A stretch of DNA of 33,095 nt from an uncultured Bacillota bacterium (GTDB lineage Bacteria > Bacillota > Clostridia > Christensenellales > UBA1242). Shown piece by piece: positions 1 to 7,746 of this stretch (positions within the stretch are counted from its first letter, which is position 1; every line of letters begins with the position of its first letter). Under the pieces are notes generated by a model. It saw only the letters and a program-made list of their open reading frames with translations. It ran no database searches and was not told where the DNA came from. A program made the position numbers and the translations under genes. The stretch is taken from contig CAMUNJ010000002.1 of NCBI GenBank assembly GCA_947090235.1, positions 1 to 33,095 on the forward strand, given 5' to 3'.

Positions 1-20
1 AAACAAAAGAAAACTAAAAA

Positions 21-70
21 AGCCAAAATTTAACTAATTTTAGTTAAATTTTGGCTTTTTTATTTATTTT
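21..70 (+). terminator. Rho-independent terminator of an upstream gene
   Basis: A perfect 16-bp inverted repeat (21-36 with 41-56, loop of 4) is followed by a T-rich tail. It is A-rich on the left side too, so it could act in both directions. It presumably closes a gene to the left of the window. Confidence 0.85.
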
Positions 71-150
71 TTTATAAAAAAGAATAATTTATAATCCTAA
101 AACCTTTTAATTGTCGTGATATTATGTTTTTGTTATTAAAAGGAGTATTT

Positions 151-360
151 ATGAATGTATATAAAAATATAGCGAAATTTTTTAAAAATAAAATGCAAAA
201 AGAAGGCTTGACAATCAAACAAGTTTCTCAACTTTCAGGTTTGTCTGTAAAAACAATATCTAATATTCTTAAAGCAAAAAAAGTTAATTATCGGGTAAGA
301 ACTCTGATTTTAATGTTAGATTTTCTTGAGGTTAAATGTAAAGATTTGATAGGAGTTTAA
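151..360 (+). CDS. Small HTH (XRE/Cro-type) DNA-binding protein
   Basis: A 69-aa protein consisting almost entirely of one helix-turn-helix domain. The core LTIKQVSQLSGLSVKTISNI (about residues 19-38) has the classic pattern of helix 2, turn and recognition helix, as in Cro/C1-type regulators. The start at 151 is chosen because AAAGGAG lies 6-10 bases upstream; an in-frame ATG at 124 has no such site. It stands alone, followed by a weak hairpin at 488-510. There is no dimerisation or sensor domain, so it is probably a small transcriptional regulator of unknown target. A possible extended -10 (TGATATTAT, 117-125) lies just upstream. Confidence 0.75.
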   Translation: MNVYKNIAKFFKNKMQKEGLTIKQVSQLSGLSVKTISNILKAKKVNYRVRTLILMLDFLEVKCKDLIGV

Positions 361-456
361 ATCTTTGTAAGTGTGTGTTTTAATATTTGCAGTACATTTG
401 TTTTAAAGGTTGATTAAATATAATTAAATTTATAATTACACTTAATAGATAGTCGC

Positions 457-510
457 CAAGCGTAAGGCTTGCTCAATAGATAATCACAGCACATTTGGTG
501 CTTTTATTTT
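457..510 (+). terminator. Two short hairpins, the second a weak terminator
   Basis: A CAAGC/GCTTG hairpin (457-471) is followed by AGCAC/GTGCT (488-492 with 498-502) and a TTTTATTTTT tail. This may terminate the HTH gene. The flanks carry a near-repeat (AATAGATAGTC and AATAGATAATC). It overlaps the end of the minus-strand DUF1540-like gene. Confidence 0.4.
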
Positions 511-815
511 TCTAGATAACTTACACAGTAAGGCTTTTCGCTTATCGCATTAACAGTTATACCATTTGAAACACACATTCCGTTTTTGTTGAATAAACAA
601 TTGGCTCGACAAACTATCTCTGCCGTCTTGCTGTCTCGCTGAGGTGCATAAACTGGTGGCTTTTCAAATAAATGCTTGGTGCTGTCAATCTCAGGCTTTT
701 TTGCTCCACGCTCATAACTGCCACAAACAATGCCTCTGTTTATACTTATCTTTCTAGCCTTGCAGGTGTATCTGTCGTTGTGTATACATTTTGTTTTTCT
801 GCATCTAATGTCCAT
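504..815 (-). CDS. DUF1540-like cysteine-rich protein with two motifs
   Basis: A 103-aa cysteine-rich protein. Two copies of a CxxxxCxxNxxxxCxA-like pattern are visible: CRKTKCIHNDRYTCKA near the N-terminus, continuing to a CGSY, and CRANCLFNKNGMCVSN near the C-terminus, continuing to a CVSY. This resembles the DUF1540 family of small Bacillota proteins, thought to bind metal through four cysteines. Here two modules are joined by a proline/charged linker. The start at 815 is chosen because AAGGAG lies about 8 bases upstream on the minus strand; the longer in-frame start at 863 lacks a site. It is divergent from rplI. Function unknown. Confidence 0.7.
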   Translation of the reverse strand: MDIRCRKTKCIHNDRYTCKARKISINRGIVCGSYERGAKKPEIDSTKHLFEKPPVYAPQRDSKTAEIVCRANCLFNKNGMCVSNGITVNAISEKPYCVSYLEK

Positions 816-851
816 TTTCTTTTCTCCTTGCTCAAAATTATAGCCAAAAGA

Positions 852-880
852 TTGACAAAACAATCAAATTAACTTAAAAT
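852..880 (+). promoter_or_regulatory. Promoter of rplI
   Basis: TTGACA (852-857), a 17-bp spacer and TAAAAT (875-880), followed by AAAGGAG and the rplI ATG at 900. Confidence 0.8.
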
Positions 881-899
881 AAAATCAAAGGAGTTGTTT

Positions 900-1343
900 A
901 TGAAGGTTGTTTTATTAAAAGATGTTAAAGGTACAGGCAAAAAGGGTGAAATAAAAGAAGTTAGTGATGGTTATGCAAAAAACTTTTTGCTTAAAACAGG
1001 AGCGGCTAAACTTGCAGATAATAGTGCTATGAGCGAAAATAAAAATAAACAATCATCTCAGGCTTTCCATAAAGCAACTGAGATTGCCGAGGCAAAAGAA
1101 CTTGCAAAAAAGTTACAAGACAAAACTGTGACACTTTCAATTAAATGTGGAGAAAATGGCAAAACTTTTGGGTCTGTATCAAACAAGGAAGTTTCTGAGG
1201 GGCTTGAAAAACAAGGTTTTAAAATAGATAAGAAAAAAATTGAGATTAAAGAGTCTATCAAGGCGATAGGATCATATCAAGTTGTTGTTCGCATTTATCC
1301 AGAAATAACCGCTAAAATCAATGTTAATATTGTTGCAGAATAG
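900..1343 (+). CDS. rplI: Large-subunit ribosomal protein bL9
   Basis: A 147-aa protein, the usual length for bL9. The N-terminal rRNA-binding domain is clear: MKVVLLKDVKGTGKKGEI, then VSDGYAKNFL, the bL9 signature. A lysine/alanine-rich connecting helix leads to the C-terminal domain with the LSIKCGENGKTFGSVSNKEV segment. The ATG at 900 has AAAGGAG at 887-893; an in-frame TTG at 894 is only an upstream artefact. It has its own promoter and terminator, so it appears monocistronic, away from the usual rpsF-ssb-rpsR neighbours. Confidence 0.97.
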   Translation: MKVVLLKDVKGTGKKGEIKEVSDGYAKNFLLKTGAAKLADNSAMSENKNKQSSQAFHKATEIAEAKELAKKLQDKTVTLSIKCGENGKTFGSVSNKEVSEGLEKQGFKIDKKKIEIKESIKAIGSYQVVVRIYPEITAKINVNIVAE

Positions 1344-1351
1344 AATTTGAG

Positions 1352-1390
1352 AAACATTTGTAATCTTAGAAAAGATAACAAATGTTTTTT
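1352..1390 (+). terminator. Terminator of rplI
   Basis: Stem AAACATTTGT (1352-1361) pairs with ACAAATGTTT (1378-1387). An inner ATCTT/AAGAT extends it past one A-A mismatch, and six T follow. Confidence 0.9.
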
Positions 1391-1412
1391 ATATTGATTT
1401 ATGAAAAAGTTC

Positions 1413-1441
1413 TTGATATTCTCTTTCAAATATAGTAAAAT
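1413..1441 (+). promoter_or_regulatory. Promoter of the lysine-rich protein gene
   Basis: TTGATA (1413-1418), a 17-bp spacer and TAAAAT (1436-1441). Transcription would begin near 1448, which excludes the upstream in-frame ATG at 1401 and supports the start at 1461. Confidence 0.8.
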
Positions 1442-1460
1442 AAAACAAAGCGAGGTTTTT

Positions 1461-2822
1461 ATGCCAAAGAAGGAAAGTAATAATATTGCATTTGGAATTA
1501 ATACTCCTCAAACTACTTGCAGGGTATTTGATAGCAATGAAATTTTAACTTCACCAGAAGAAATTGATTATTATAAAACTTGTATTAAAGAATTTGAGGC
1601 TTACAATAGATTAGTTGGTGAAATCAATGATAATGGTGAGTATATTATTAGTGAAAAGATAAGACGCGATCTTGCACTTCTTCCTAAGGAATTGATACAA
1701 AACGGTTACAATCTTGTTGAAGCATTTTCTCATGTTTCAGGCAAGGATCTATATTTTTACATTGAGGTTGAAGAGGCCGAAGAAAGCCAAACAGCATATT
1801 TATACTTGGTTGAAAAGGTTGATGGTTATAGAGATGTGCAAACTTTAAAAACCTTTATTGCAAAAATTACTCAGCCTAAAAGTGACGATTTCCAAGATAA
1901 AGCAAGAAGAGTTTTTAATGTGCAAGAAAGTTTCTCGACTATAGAAGAAGGCCGATTTATCAACTTAGTTATGCAAATTCAAGGTCGAATAGACTATTGG
2001 GCTGAACTTGAAGACATTATGGATTTATCTAGTCAAATTTATGTGTTACGAATTTTAACCTTGCTTGAAAGTGAGGGGGAACTTGGCAAGAAAGTTATAG
2101 AGGAATACAATCGAAGAGTTAAAATTGAAGGTTTAGATGGCTCAAATAAGAAAAAGAAATATTTATCTTTAAGAAAAATCTTGGACGACAGCATTGAAAT
2201 GTATGGTGGAAAGGAAAAGGTTTTTGTTAAAACTAAGGAAGAAGTTAAAACTATTAAAGCCGAATTTAGCACGCCAATCAAGAAGGTTGAAGAGATAAGA
2301 ACTAAGCAAATGAATAGGCCTATAGTCAAAAGGGTAGATAAAAAAGCTCCAGTCAAATCTGAAGCAAAAACATCTAAAGCTGGCGATAAATCTGCAGGCA
2401 AGGCTAAAGCGGACAAAAAGGCTGGCGGCGACAAGAAGGACAAAAAGAAAGATAAGAAAAAGGACAAAGAAGAGAAAAAAGATGCCGGCAAGAAAAAATC
2501 GTCAGGTGGAAGCAGTAAGGCTCCAAAACTTGAGGACGCCAAACCTTTCAGCAAATTTGAAGGTGAAACTCCAAAACCTGCAGTAGATCCTGCTTTACCT
2601 AAACTAGATGTTTTTAAGCCATTAACGGAGCAGCCTGATGAGGAAGATAACAATGATGACGACATGTACAATTTTCTTAAAAGAATAGTAAATAAGGGCT
2701 CGGGCGAAAGCAACAAAGGTAAAAATCCTGTTGTAATCACTAAAACTGTATACGAACGCCAAGTTTCAGCAGAGTCACCATCAAGAATAAATGGAACTGG
2801 TGAACAAGAGATAAGAATATAA
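1461..2822 (+). CDS. Unknown protein with lysine-rich low-complexity linker
   Basis: A 453-aa protein that I do not recognise. The first 250 or so residues look globular and acidic/helical (segments such as YYKTCIKEFEAYNRLVGEI and EEGRFINLVMQIQGRIDYWA). Residues of about 290-350 form a long K/D/A/G-rich linker with repeats of DKKKDKKKDK. A proline-rich acidic stretch (PDEEDNNDDD) and a C-terminal tail follow. There is no signal peptide or membrane segment, so it is probably cytoplasmic, and the basic linker could bind nucleic acid or ribosomes (inference only). The start at 1461 follows GAGG and a good promoter. It is monocistronic and ends in a bidirectional terminator. Confidence 0.8.
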   Translation: MPKKESNNIAFGINTPQTTCRVFDSNEILTSPEEIDYYKTCIKEFEAYNRLVGEINDNGEYIISEKIRRDLALLPKELIQNGYNLVEAFSHVSGKDLYFYIEVEEAEESQTAYLYLVEKVDGYRDVQTLKTFIAKITQPKSDDFQDKARRVFNVQESFSTIEEGRFINLVMQIQGRIDYWAELEDIMDLSSQIYVLRILTLLESEGELGKKVIEEYNRRVKIEGLDGSNKKKKYLSLRKILDDSIEMYGGKEKVFVKTKEEVKTIKAEFSTPIKKVEEIRTKQMNRPIVKRVDKKAPVKSEAKTSKAGDKSAGKAKADKKAGGDKKDKKKDKKKDKEEKKDAGKKKSSGGSSKAPKLEDAKPFSKFEGETPKPAVDPALPKLDVFKPLTEQPDEEDNNDDDMYNFLKRIVNKGSGESNKGKNPVVITKTVYERQVSAESPSRINGTGEQEIRI

Positions 2823-2851
2823 AAAAATCGCTAATTAATTAGCGATTTTTT
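2822..2851. terminator. Bidirectional terminator between converging genes
   Basis: A near-perfect palindrome centred at 2836 (AATCGCTAA/TTAGCGATT), with A-tract on the left and T-tract on the right, so it serves both the plus gene ending at 2822 and the minus gene ending at 2850. Confidence 0.9.
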
Positions 2852-3425
2852 ATTCTCCTTCTTGATTAGTTTGATTTTTTCGTTCCAGATATTTTTGATA
2901 TTGGACATTGATTTCCGCTCTCCAGTCGGTAGCAAGTGAATAATACTCATCCTGTGTCTTATATATATCTGGGCTTATATTGCCATTTTCATCAACCTTA
3001 CTTAGTAATGTTTCAAGATATTGATTAACATCCATATAAACAGGATATTCTTCATTATCGGCATATACATCAATAGCATCAGCATATTCGTCCCAAGCAG
3101 TATGGAAAGCACCTAACATACCTGCAACTTTCGCACCAAGTCTAGGCTCTTTTTCGATAGCAGGCCAAACTTTGATAAGTTTTTTGAGGTTTTTTGCAAG
3201 AGCAACTGTGTTAGCACCTTTATTATAAGCAAATTTATCTCTTGATAAAAGATCTCTAATATCTGGGTCAAAGTCTTCGCTGTCAATATTGCCATGGTTT
3301 TTAGAAATCTCATACATCGCACGAAGAGCTTGAATATTATTTGCTTTATATCTTCTTGATGCAGGGTTGATATCTGTGTGAGTGCTTACTAATTTTTCAT
3401 TATAAGGTTTGTTAAAAATTACCAT
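2850..3425 (-). CDS. Unknown acidic cytoplasmic protein
   Basis: A 191-aa protein that I do not recognise. It is soluble, with no signal peptide or membrane span. It has a helical N-terminal half (YKANNIQALRAMYEISKNHG) and a tyrosine/acid-rich second half (AWDEYADAIDVYADNEEYPV). The start at 3425 is chosen because AGAGGTG lies about 7 bases upstream, and the promoter at 3457-3485 puts transcription start near 3450, downstream of the longer in-frame start at 3458. It is a single-gene unit, divergent from the flippase gene. Confidence 0.75.
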   Translation of the reverse strand: MVIFNKPYNEKLVSTHTDINPASRRYKANNIQALRAMYEISKNHGNIDSEDFDPDIRDLLSRDKFAYNKGANTVALAKNLKKLIKVWPAIEKEPRLGAKVAGMLGAFHTAWDEYADAIDVYADNEEYPVYMDVNQYLETLLSKVDENGNISPDIYKTQDEYYSLATDWRAEINVQYQKYLERKNQTNQEGE

Positions 3426-3456
3426 ATTTACACCTCTAGTTTGATTTTTCATCCAC

Positions 3457-3485
3457 ATTATAGCATAGTTTTTTGCATTTGTAAA
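3457..3485 (-). promoter_or_regulatory. Promoter of the unknown minus-strand gene
   Basis: On the minus strand: TTTACA (3485-3480), a 17-bp spacer ending in TGC, and TATAAT (3462-3457), an extended -10 promoter. It closely resembles the plus-strand promoter at 15500-15528. Confidence 0.85.
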
Positions 3486-3539
3486 TACCCTTTTTGAAAA
3501 TTTTCGAATATTTTTGCCCTTTTATCGCAAATTATTTCT

Positions 3540-5075
3540 ATGTTTAAAGGTTTTGGGCGTGGTGCTATCGCTTTAATTATAAGCGGTTTTGTCTGCAAAT
3601 TCTTTGGTGCGTTGTTTAGATTGCCATTAACTTCAATTCTCGGTATTCAGGGAATTGGCGTTTTTCAAATGGTTATGTCTTTATATTCCTTGGCTTTAGT
3701 TTTTGTGACTGGTGGAGTGACAAACAGCCTTTCTCAACTAGTTTCTTCGGCACGGGCAAGAGGAGAAGGCAACAAAATTGGTGATTATTTTAGGCTTTCA
3801 ATTATTTTGACAACTTCAATTGCTCTTTTGATTGGATTGATATTTTTTATTTTGGCAGATAATATTTCGCATGTTCAGGGGGTAAGTGAAGGGGCTTTAT
3901 CTTACAAACTTTTTCTTGTTTTAATTCCTATTGGTGCTTTTATTGGTGTATTGCGAGGTATAATTCAAGGGTATGAAAATATGGTTCCAACAGCAGTTAG
4001 TCAAATTATAGAGCAGGTTTTTAAACTTGTTTTAGGTTTGGCTCTTGCCTATATATTTGCTAAACGCAGTGTGGCAAGCGGTGTTTTTGGTGGATTTTTA
4101 GGCATAACTTTAAGTGAACTTTTGGCATTTATATATCTCGGCATTGTGACGCTTAAAAGAATTAAGTTTGACACTCCTGTTCAAAAGGGGAATTTTCCTG
4201 TTTTGATAGGAGCAATTGTACCTCTATCTTTGAGTGGAGCAGTTATACCTTTTACTCATGCATTTGATAGTTTGGTTATTGTTTCTAGGCTTATGAAAGC
4301 AGGTTTTTCTAAAGAACTTTCAACCTCTCTATTTGGTCTTCAAACAGGAGTTGTGGGAGCAATTTTAAATTTTCCTTTGATTATTTCTCTTGCCCTTGCA
4401 ATGACGCTTCTTCCAAAAATTTCTTACCTTTCTTCTAAGAGAGATTATGAAGGACAGAAAGAGATAATTAAAAATTCTTTTATTGCTATGTGGGCTGTTG
4501 TGCTGCCATTGACATTTGGAATTGTTGCAATAAGCAGGGATTTATATCTAACTATTTATCCAACAACAATTGGTACATTACTTCCACAGGCAATGGAACT
4601 TACTATGCTTGGTGGCGTCAGCATAATTTTAACGGCCATCATGCAATTTTTGCTTTCAATTTTGCATGCGAGAGGATTTTTTATTTATTCCTTTATAGCT
4701 TCGGCTATTGGGGGGCTTGCTAAAATTATTTTAGTTTATACTTTGGCGGGTACAAGTCCTATCAATATTTTTGCTATTCCAATATCTAATATTGTGCTTG
4801 CGATAATAGTCTGTATAATGGTTTTGATCAAATTGGGAGGGCTTGTTAAAATTCCAGCTTTTTATATTTTGACACCTCTTCTTGCGTCAATAATTATGTT
4901 TTTATTAGTTAAACTTTTTGCAACTGTAAGTTTATCGCATTTATGGATTATGATTTTGGGTGTCTTGATTGGCGGAGTTAGTTATTTTATTTTTGCTTTT
5001 CCTGTGCTTCGAGGTTTGTTTTTAAGATTTTTCGGCAAAAACAAAAGTGAGGAGCAGGAAGGTGAAAAAAAGTGA
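3540..5075 (+). CDS. MATE/MviN-superfamily flippase, SpoVB/YtgP-like
   Basis: A 511-aa very hydrophobic protein with about 14 predicted membrane spans. The N-terminus (SGFVCKFFGALFRLPLTSIL, then GIQGIGVFQMVMSLYSLALV) matches the polysaccharide biosynthesis/SpoVB/YtgP branch of the MOP superfamily, whose members flip lipid-linked cell-wall or polysaccharide precursors. The length is close to B. subtilis SpoVB. Whether the substrate is lipid II or another isoprenoid-linked glycan cannot be told from sequence. No clear Shine-Dalgarno precedes the ATG at 3540, but the motif begins immediately after it and no better start is near. A short G6 run (about 4710-4715) encodes Gly-Gly. Its end overlaps the HU-like gene by 14 bases. 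Confidence 0.85.
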   Translation: MFKGFGRGAIALIISGFVCKFFGALFRLPLTSILGIQGIGVFQMVMSLYSLALVFVTGGVTNSLSQLVSSARARGEGNKIGDYFRLSIILTTSIALLIGLIFFILADNISHVQGVSEGALSYKLFLVLIPIGAFIGVLRGIIQGYENMVPTAVSQIIEQVFKLVLGLALAYIFAKRSVASGVFGGFLGITLSELLAFIYLGIVTLKRIKFDTPVQKGNFPVLIGAIVPLSLSGAVIPFTHAFDSLVIVSRLMKAGFSKELSTSLFGLQTGVVGAILNFPLIISLALAMTLLPKISYLSSKRDYEGQKEIIKNSFIAMWAVVLPLTFGIVAISRDLYLTIYPTTIGTLLPQAMELTMLGGVSIILTAIMQFLLSILHARGFFIYSFIASAIGGLAKIILVYTLAGTSPINIFAIPISNIVLAIIVCIMVLIKLGGLVKIPAFYILTPLLASIIMFLLVKLFATVSLSHLWIMILGVLIGGVSYFIFAFPVLRGLFLRFFGKNKSEEQEGEKK

Positions 5076-5334
5076 GATGTTTGAGATAATTTCCAAGAAA
5101 AGCGGAATAGATAAAAAAGATGTAGACAAAGTTTTTTATGAATTTAATAATTTACTTGCAGATGCTTTACGCAAAGGTGAAATTGTTCAAATAAATGGTT
5201 TTGGTAAATTTTATGTAAAAGATATGCCAAGTGTTAGGCGAGTTAATCCTATCACTCGGCGTTTTTATATGACAAAAGCACAAAAAGTGACTAAATTTAG
5301 GGCATATAAAAAATTAAAACATTGTGTTAATTAG
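5062..5334 (+). CDS. HU/IHF-family histone-like DNA-binding protein
   Basis: A 90-aa protein, the standard length for HU. The helical body (SKKSGIDKKDVDKVFYEF) is followed by the beta-arm region: NGFGKFYVKDMPSVRRVNP, where family members have GFGxFxVxxRxARxGRNP, and then the conserved KFRAYKKLKHCVN end. The arm keeps the NP pair at the tip, but the usual GRNPxTG is altered to VNPITRR. The GTG at 5062 is preceded by GGAG (5051-5054) inside the flippase gene, so the two genes overlap and are probably translationally coupled. Role: DNA bending and compaction. Confidence 0.9.
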   Translation: MKKSEMFEIISKKSGIDKKDVDKVFYEFNNLLADALRKGEIVQINGFGKFYVKDMPSVRRVNPITRRFYMTKAQKVTKFRAYKKLKHCVN

Positions 5335-5335
5335 T

Positions 5336-5363
5336 TTGTTTTTATTTGGAAATTTGCTAAAAT
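5336..5363 (+). promoter_or_regulatory. Extended -10 promoter of dus
   Basis: TTTGTT (5336-5341), a 16-bp spacer and TGC-TAAAAT (extended -10; hexamer 5358-5363). Predicted transcription start is at about 5370, which is the first base of the dus GTG. Confidence 0.6.
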
Positions 5364-5369
5364 AGTTGT

Positions 5370-6290
5370 GTGTTAAAAAATCAATTGAATTTACAGGATT
5401 TTATTGTTCTTGCTCCTATGGCAGGCGTGAGTGATGTTGGATTCCGTGCTATTTCTTCGCAATTTGGAGCGGATGCAACTTGGAGCGAAATGCTTTCTTG
5501 CAGAGCAATGATGCATAATCCTAAAAAAACAGAATATATGACAATTTGTGCTAAGCAAGAAAAGATAAAGGTGGCACAAATTTTTGGGCATGAGCCAGAA
5601 ATAATGGCGTCTTCACTTTCGCTTGGACTACTAAAAGATTATGATATTTTTGATATAAATATGGGTTGTCCTGCTCCTAAAATTGTAAAAAATGGAGAGG
5701 GAAGTGCTTTGATGAAAAATCTTCCTCTCGCAAGCAAGATTATTTCTGCTTGTGCAAAGGCGACAGATAAACCTTTAGGAGTTAAATTTAGACTCGGTTT
5801 TGATAAAGATATTTCTGTGGAGTTTGGCAAAATGTGTGAAGAAAGTGGGGCAGATTTTATAACCCTCCACGCTAGAACAACAGCCATGGGATATAGTGGC
5901 AGAGCAGATTATGAGGCTATCGCAAAATTGAAGGCAAGCGTAAACATTCCAGTTATTGGCAATGGTGATGTTGTTGACAAGGCAAGTTTTGATAATATGA
6001 AAGCGACAGGTGTAGACGCTGTTATGATCGGTCGAGGAGCATGTGGACGACCTTGGATTTTTGACGAACTTAAAAACAAACCTCTTCCAGAAGATAGGTT
6101 TGAGGTTGTTAGGCGTCATGTTGAGATTTTGCGTGAGCATTATGAAGAAAAATGGTTAACGATGTATTTACGCAAACATTTTTTATGGTATGTGTATGGA
6201 ATTGAGGGGGCAGCCGAAAAAAGGCTTCAACTTGCTACAAGCGAAAGCATAGACAAAAGTTTAGAGATTTTGAAAGAAATATTAATATAA
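5370..6290 (+). CDS. dus: tRNA-dihydrouridine synthase (Dus family)
   Basis: A 306-aa flavoenzyme that reduces uridine to dihydrouridine in tRNA D-loops using NAD(P)H. The FMN-binding TIM barrel begins with IVLAPMAGVSDVGFR (about 12-26). The catalytic cysteine is C100 in NMGCPAPK, followed by KNGEGSALM. The phosphate-binding VIGNGDV and MIGRGACGRPWIF motifs come near the C-terminal end of the barrel, followed by the short helical tRNA-binding domain. It looks DusB-like. The GTG start at 5370 has no Shine-Dalgarno and coincides with the predicted transcription start, so the message may be leaderless. Confidence 0.92.
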   Translation: MLKNQLNLQDFIVLAPMAGVSDVGFRAISSQFGADATWSEMLSCRAMMHNPKKTEYMTICAKQEKIKVAQIFGHEPEIMASSLSLGLLKDYDIFDINMGCPAPKIVKNGEGSALMKNLPLASKIISACAKATDKPLGVKFRLGFDKDISVEFGKMCEESGADFITLHARTTAMGYSGRADYEAIAKLKASVNIPVIGNGDVVDKASFDNMKATGVDAVMIGRGACGRPWIFDELKNKPLPEDRFEVVRRHVEILREHYEEKWLTMYLRKHFLWYVYGIEGAAEKRLQLATSESIDKSLEILKEILI

Positions 6291-6327
6291 AATAAATTTA
6301 AACAATATCATTATCTATAAAAATATT

Positions 6328-6355
6328 TTGAGAAAATCTTATTTTGTAGTAAACT
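6328..6355 (+). promoter_or_regulatory. Promoter of pgk
   Basis: TTGAGA (6328-6333), a 16-bp spacer and TAAACT (6350-6355), followed by GGAGGAG and the pgk ATG. Confidence 0.6.
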
Positions 6356-6375
6356 TAATATAAATTGGAGGAGTT

Positions 6376-7557
6376 ATGAAAAGAACAATAAAAGATTTGG
6401 TTGGACTTAAAGGCAAGGTTGTATTAGTTAGAGTTGACTTTAATGTGCCAGTAGATGACAATGGTAGAATTTTGGATTATACAAGAGTTATCGAGGCAAA
6501 GCCTACCATCAAATATCTTTCAGAACAAGGTGCAAAAGTTGTGCTGGTATCACACCTTGGAAGACCCGATGGTTTTGATATTAGAAAATCGCTTTGGCCT
6601 ATCGCTTTATTTCTTATGAAATCTTTTCCAAACAAGGTTTATTTTTCAAATCATGTTATAGGGCCTGAAGCCGAAGGCAGAGTAAAGGCAATGAATGATG
6701 GGGATATCCTTCTTCTTGAAAATGTGAGATTTTATGAGGAAGAAGAAAAGTGCGACATGAGTTTTGCTAGAAAAATTGCAAAACTTGGAGACATTTTTGT
6801 TAATGATGCTTTTGGAGTTTCACATAGAAAACACGCGTCAATTTATGCCCTTGCTAGATTGTTGCCAAATGCTATTGGGCTTTTGATGGAAAAAGAGATT
6901 ACGCATCTAACAGATTGCCTAGAAAATCCAAAACGCCCTTTTGTTGCAATTATTGGAGGGGCAAAGGTTAAAGATAAAATTAAAATGCTTAAAAAACTTC
7001 TTGATGTTGCAGATACAGTTTTGCTTGGTGGAGCAATGGCTTATACATTCTTAGTTGCAAGTGGAACTGCTGTTGCTTCAAGTTTGACAAGCGTTGAATC
7101 AATTATGACTGCAAAAGAAGTTTTGGATTATGCTAAGTCTAAAAATAAAAAACTTCTACTTCCAGTTGACCATGTAGCAGTTCGTTTAAGCGACAAAAAG
7201 GAAAAGAAAGAAGTTGTAGATTTTATGGTTGAAGATATGGTAGGTTATGATATTGGCCCTAAAACTATAAAACTTTATAGCGATGAAATTGCTTCTGCAG
7301 GACAAATTTTATGGAATGGCCCTTTAGGTAAGTATGAAGACGAGAGATTCAAAGAGGGGACATTTAAAATAGCAAAAGCAATTGCAGATAGTAATGCTTT
7401 TTCTATAGTTGGTGGCGGAGATAGTATAAGTGCAGTAAAAAAGAGTGGGCTTGCAGGCAAAATTAACTTTTTGTCAACAGGGGGAGGAGCAACACTCAAG
7501 TTTATTGAAGAAGGCAGTTTGAGTTGCGTTGAAGTTATACAAGAAAAGATAAGATAA
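6376..7557 (+). CDS. pgk: Phosphoglycerate kinase
   Basis: A 393-aa enzyme of normal length that converts 1,3-bisphosphoglycerate and ADP to 3-phosphoglycerate and ATP in glycolysis. Substrate-binding motifs are RVDFNVP (19-25) and SHLGRP (59-64). The hinge and nucleotide domain follow (FVAIIGGAKVKDKI, LLGGAMAYTFL, WNGPLGKYE). The C-terminal GGGDS and STGGGATLKFIEEG motifs close the ATP site. GGAGGAG lies just before the ATG. It is followed by tpiA after a 190-base structured spacer. No gap gene is in the window. Confidence 0.98.
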   Translation: MKRTIKDLVGLKGKVVLVRVDFNVPVDDNGRILDYTRVIEAKPTIKYLSEQGAKVVLVSHLGRPDGFDIRKSLWPIALFLMKSFPNKVYFSNHVIGPEAEGRVKAMNDGDILLLENVRFYEEEEKCDMSFARKIAKLGDIFVNDAFGVSHRKHASIYALARLLPNAIGLLMEKEITHLTDCLENPKRPFVAIIGGAKVKDKIKMLKKLLDVADTVLLGGAMAYTFLVASGTAVASSLTSVESIMTAKEVLDYAKSKNKKLLLPVDHVAVRLSDKKEKKEVVDFMVEDMVGYDIGPKTIKLYSDEIASAGQILWNGPLGKYEDERFKEGTFKIAKAIADSNAFSIVGGGDSISAVKKSGLAGKINFLSTGGGATLKFIEEGSLSCVEVIQEKIR

Positions 7558-7617
7558 CAATTAATTATTTATATAAAATTTTTGTTAAATTAGAGAGAAT
7601 AAAATATATTTAAGTTT

Positions 7618-7732
7618 TTTAACGCTTTGCAGAATTTGCAAGTAAACAAAAACGAAGAAATCTAGTATGTGCAAATTTAAAAAGCGTTAAAGATTAAATT
7701 TCTTTTGTTTCTTTTCTTTACAAGAAAAGAAA
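7618..7732 (+). repeat. Two consecutive inverted repeats between pgk and tpiA
   Basis: The first repeat has arms at 7618-7640 and 7670-7691: TTTAACGCTTT pairs perfectly with AAAGCGTTAAA, then a 3/2 internal loop, then nine more pairs including one G-U, around a loop of about 29 bases. The second is a perfect 11-bp pyrimidine/purine hairpin, TTTCTTTTCTT (7708-7718) with AAGAAAAGAAA (7722-7732), ending 4 bases before the tpiA Shine-Dalgarno AGGAG (7737-7741). Confidence 0.7.
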
Positions 7733-7746
7733 AACTAGGAGACGAT

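Noticed and set aside
2039..2740. Long minus-strand ORF opposite the lysine-rich protein gene
   Set aside because: It mirrors the low-complexity plus-strand coding region, has no ribosome site, and its serine/leucine-rich product is the expected antisense of lysine/glutamate codons.
4710..4715. G6 run in the flippase gene as a third phase-variation tract
   Set aside because: It encodes Gly-Gly in an intact frame, lies far from the 5' end and is short enough to arise from codon choice.
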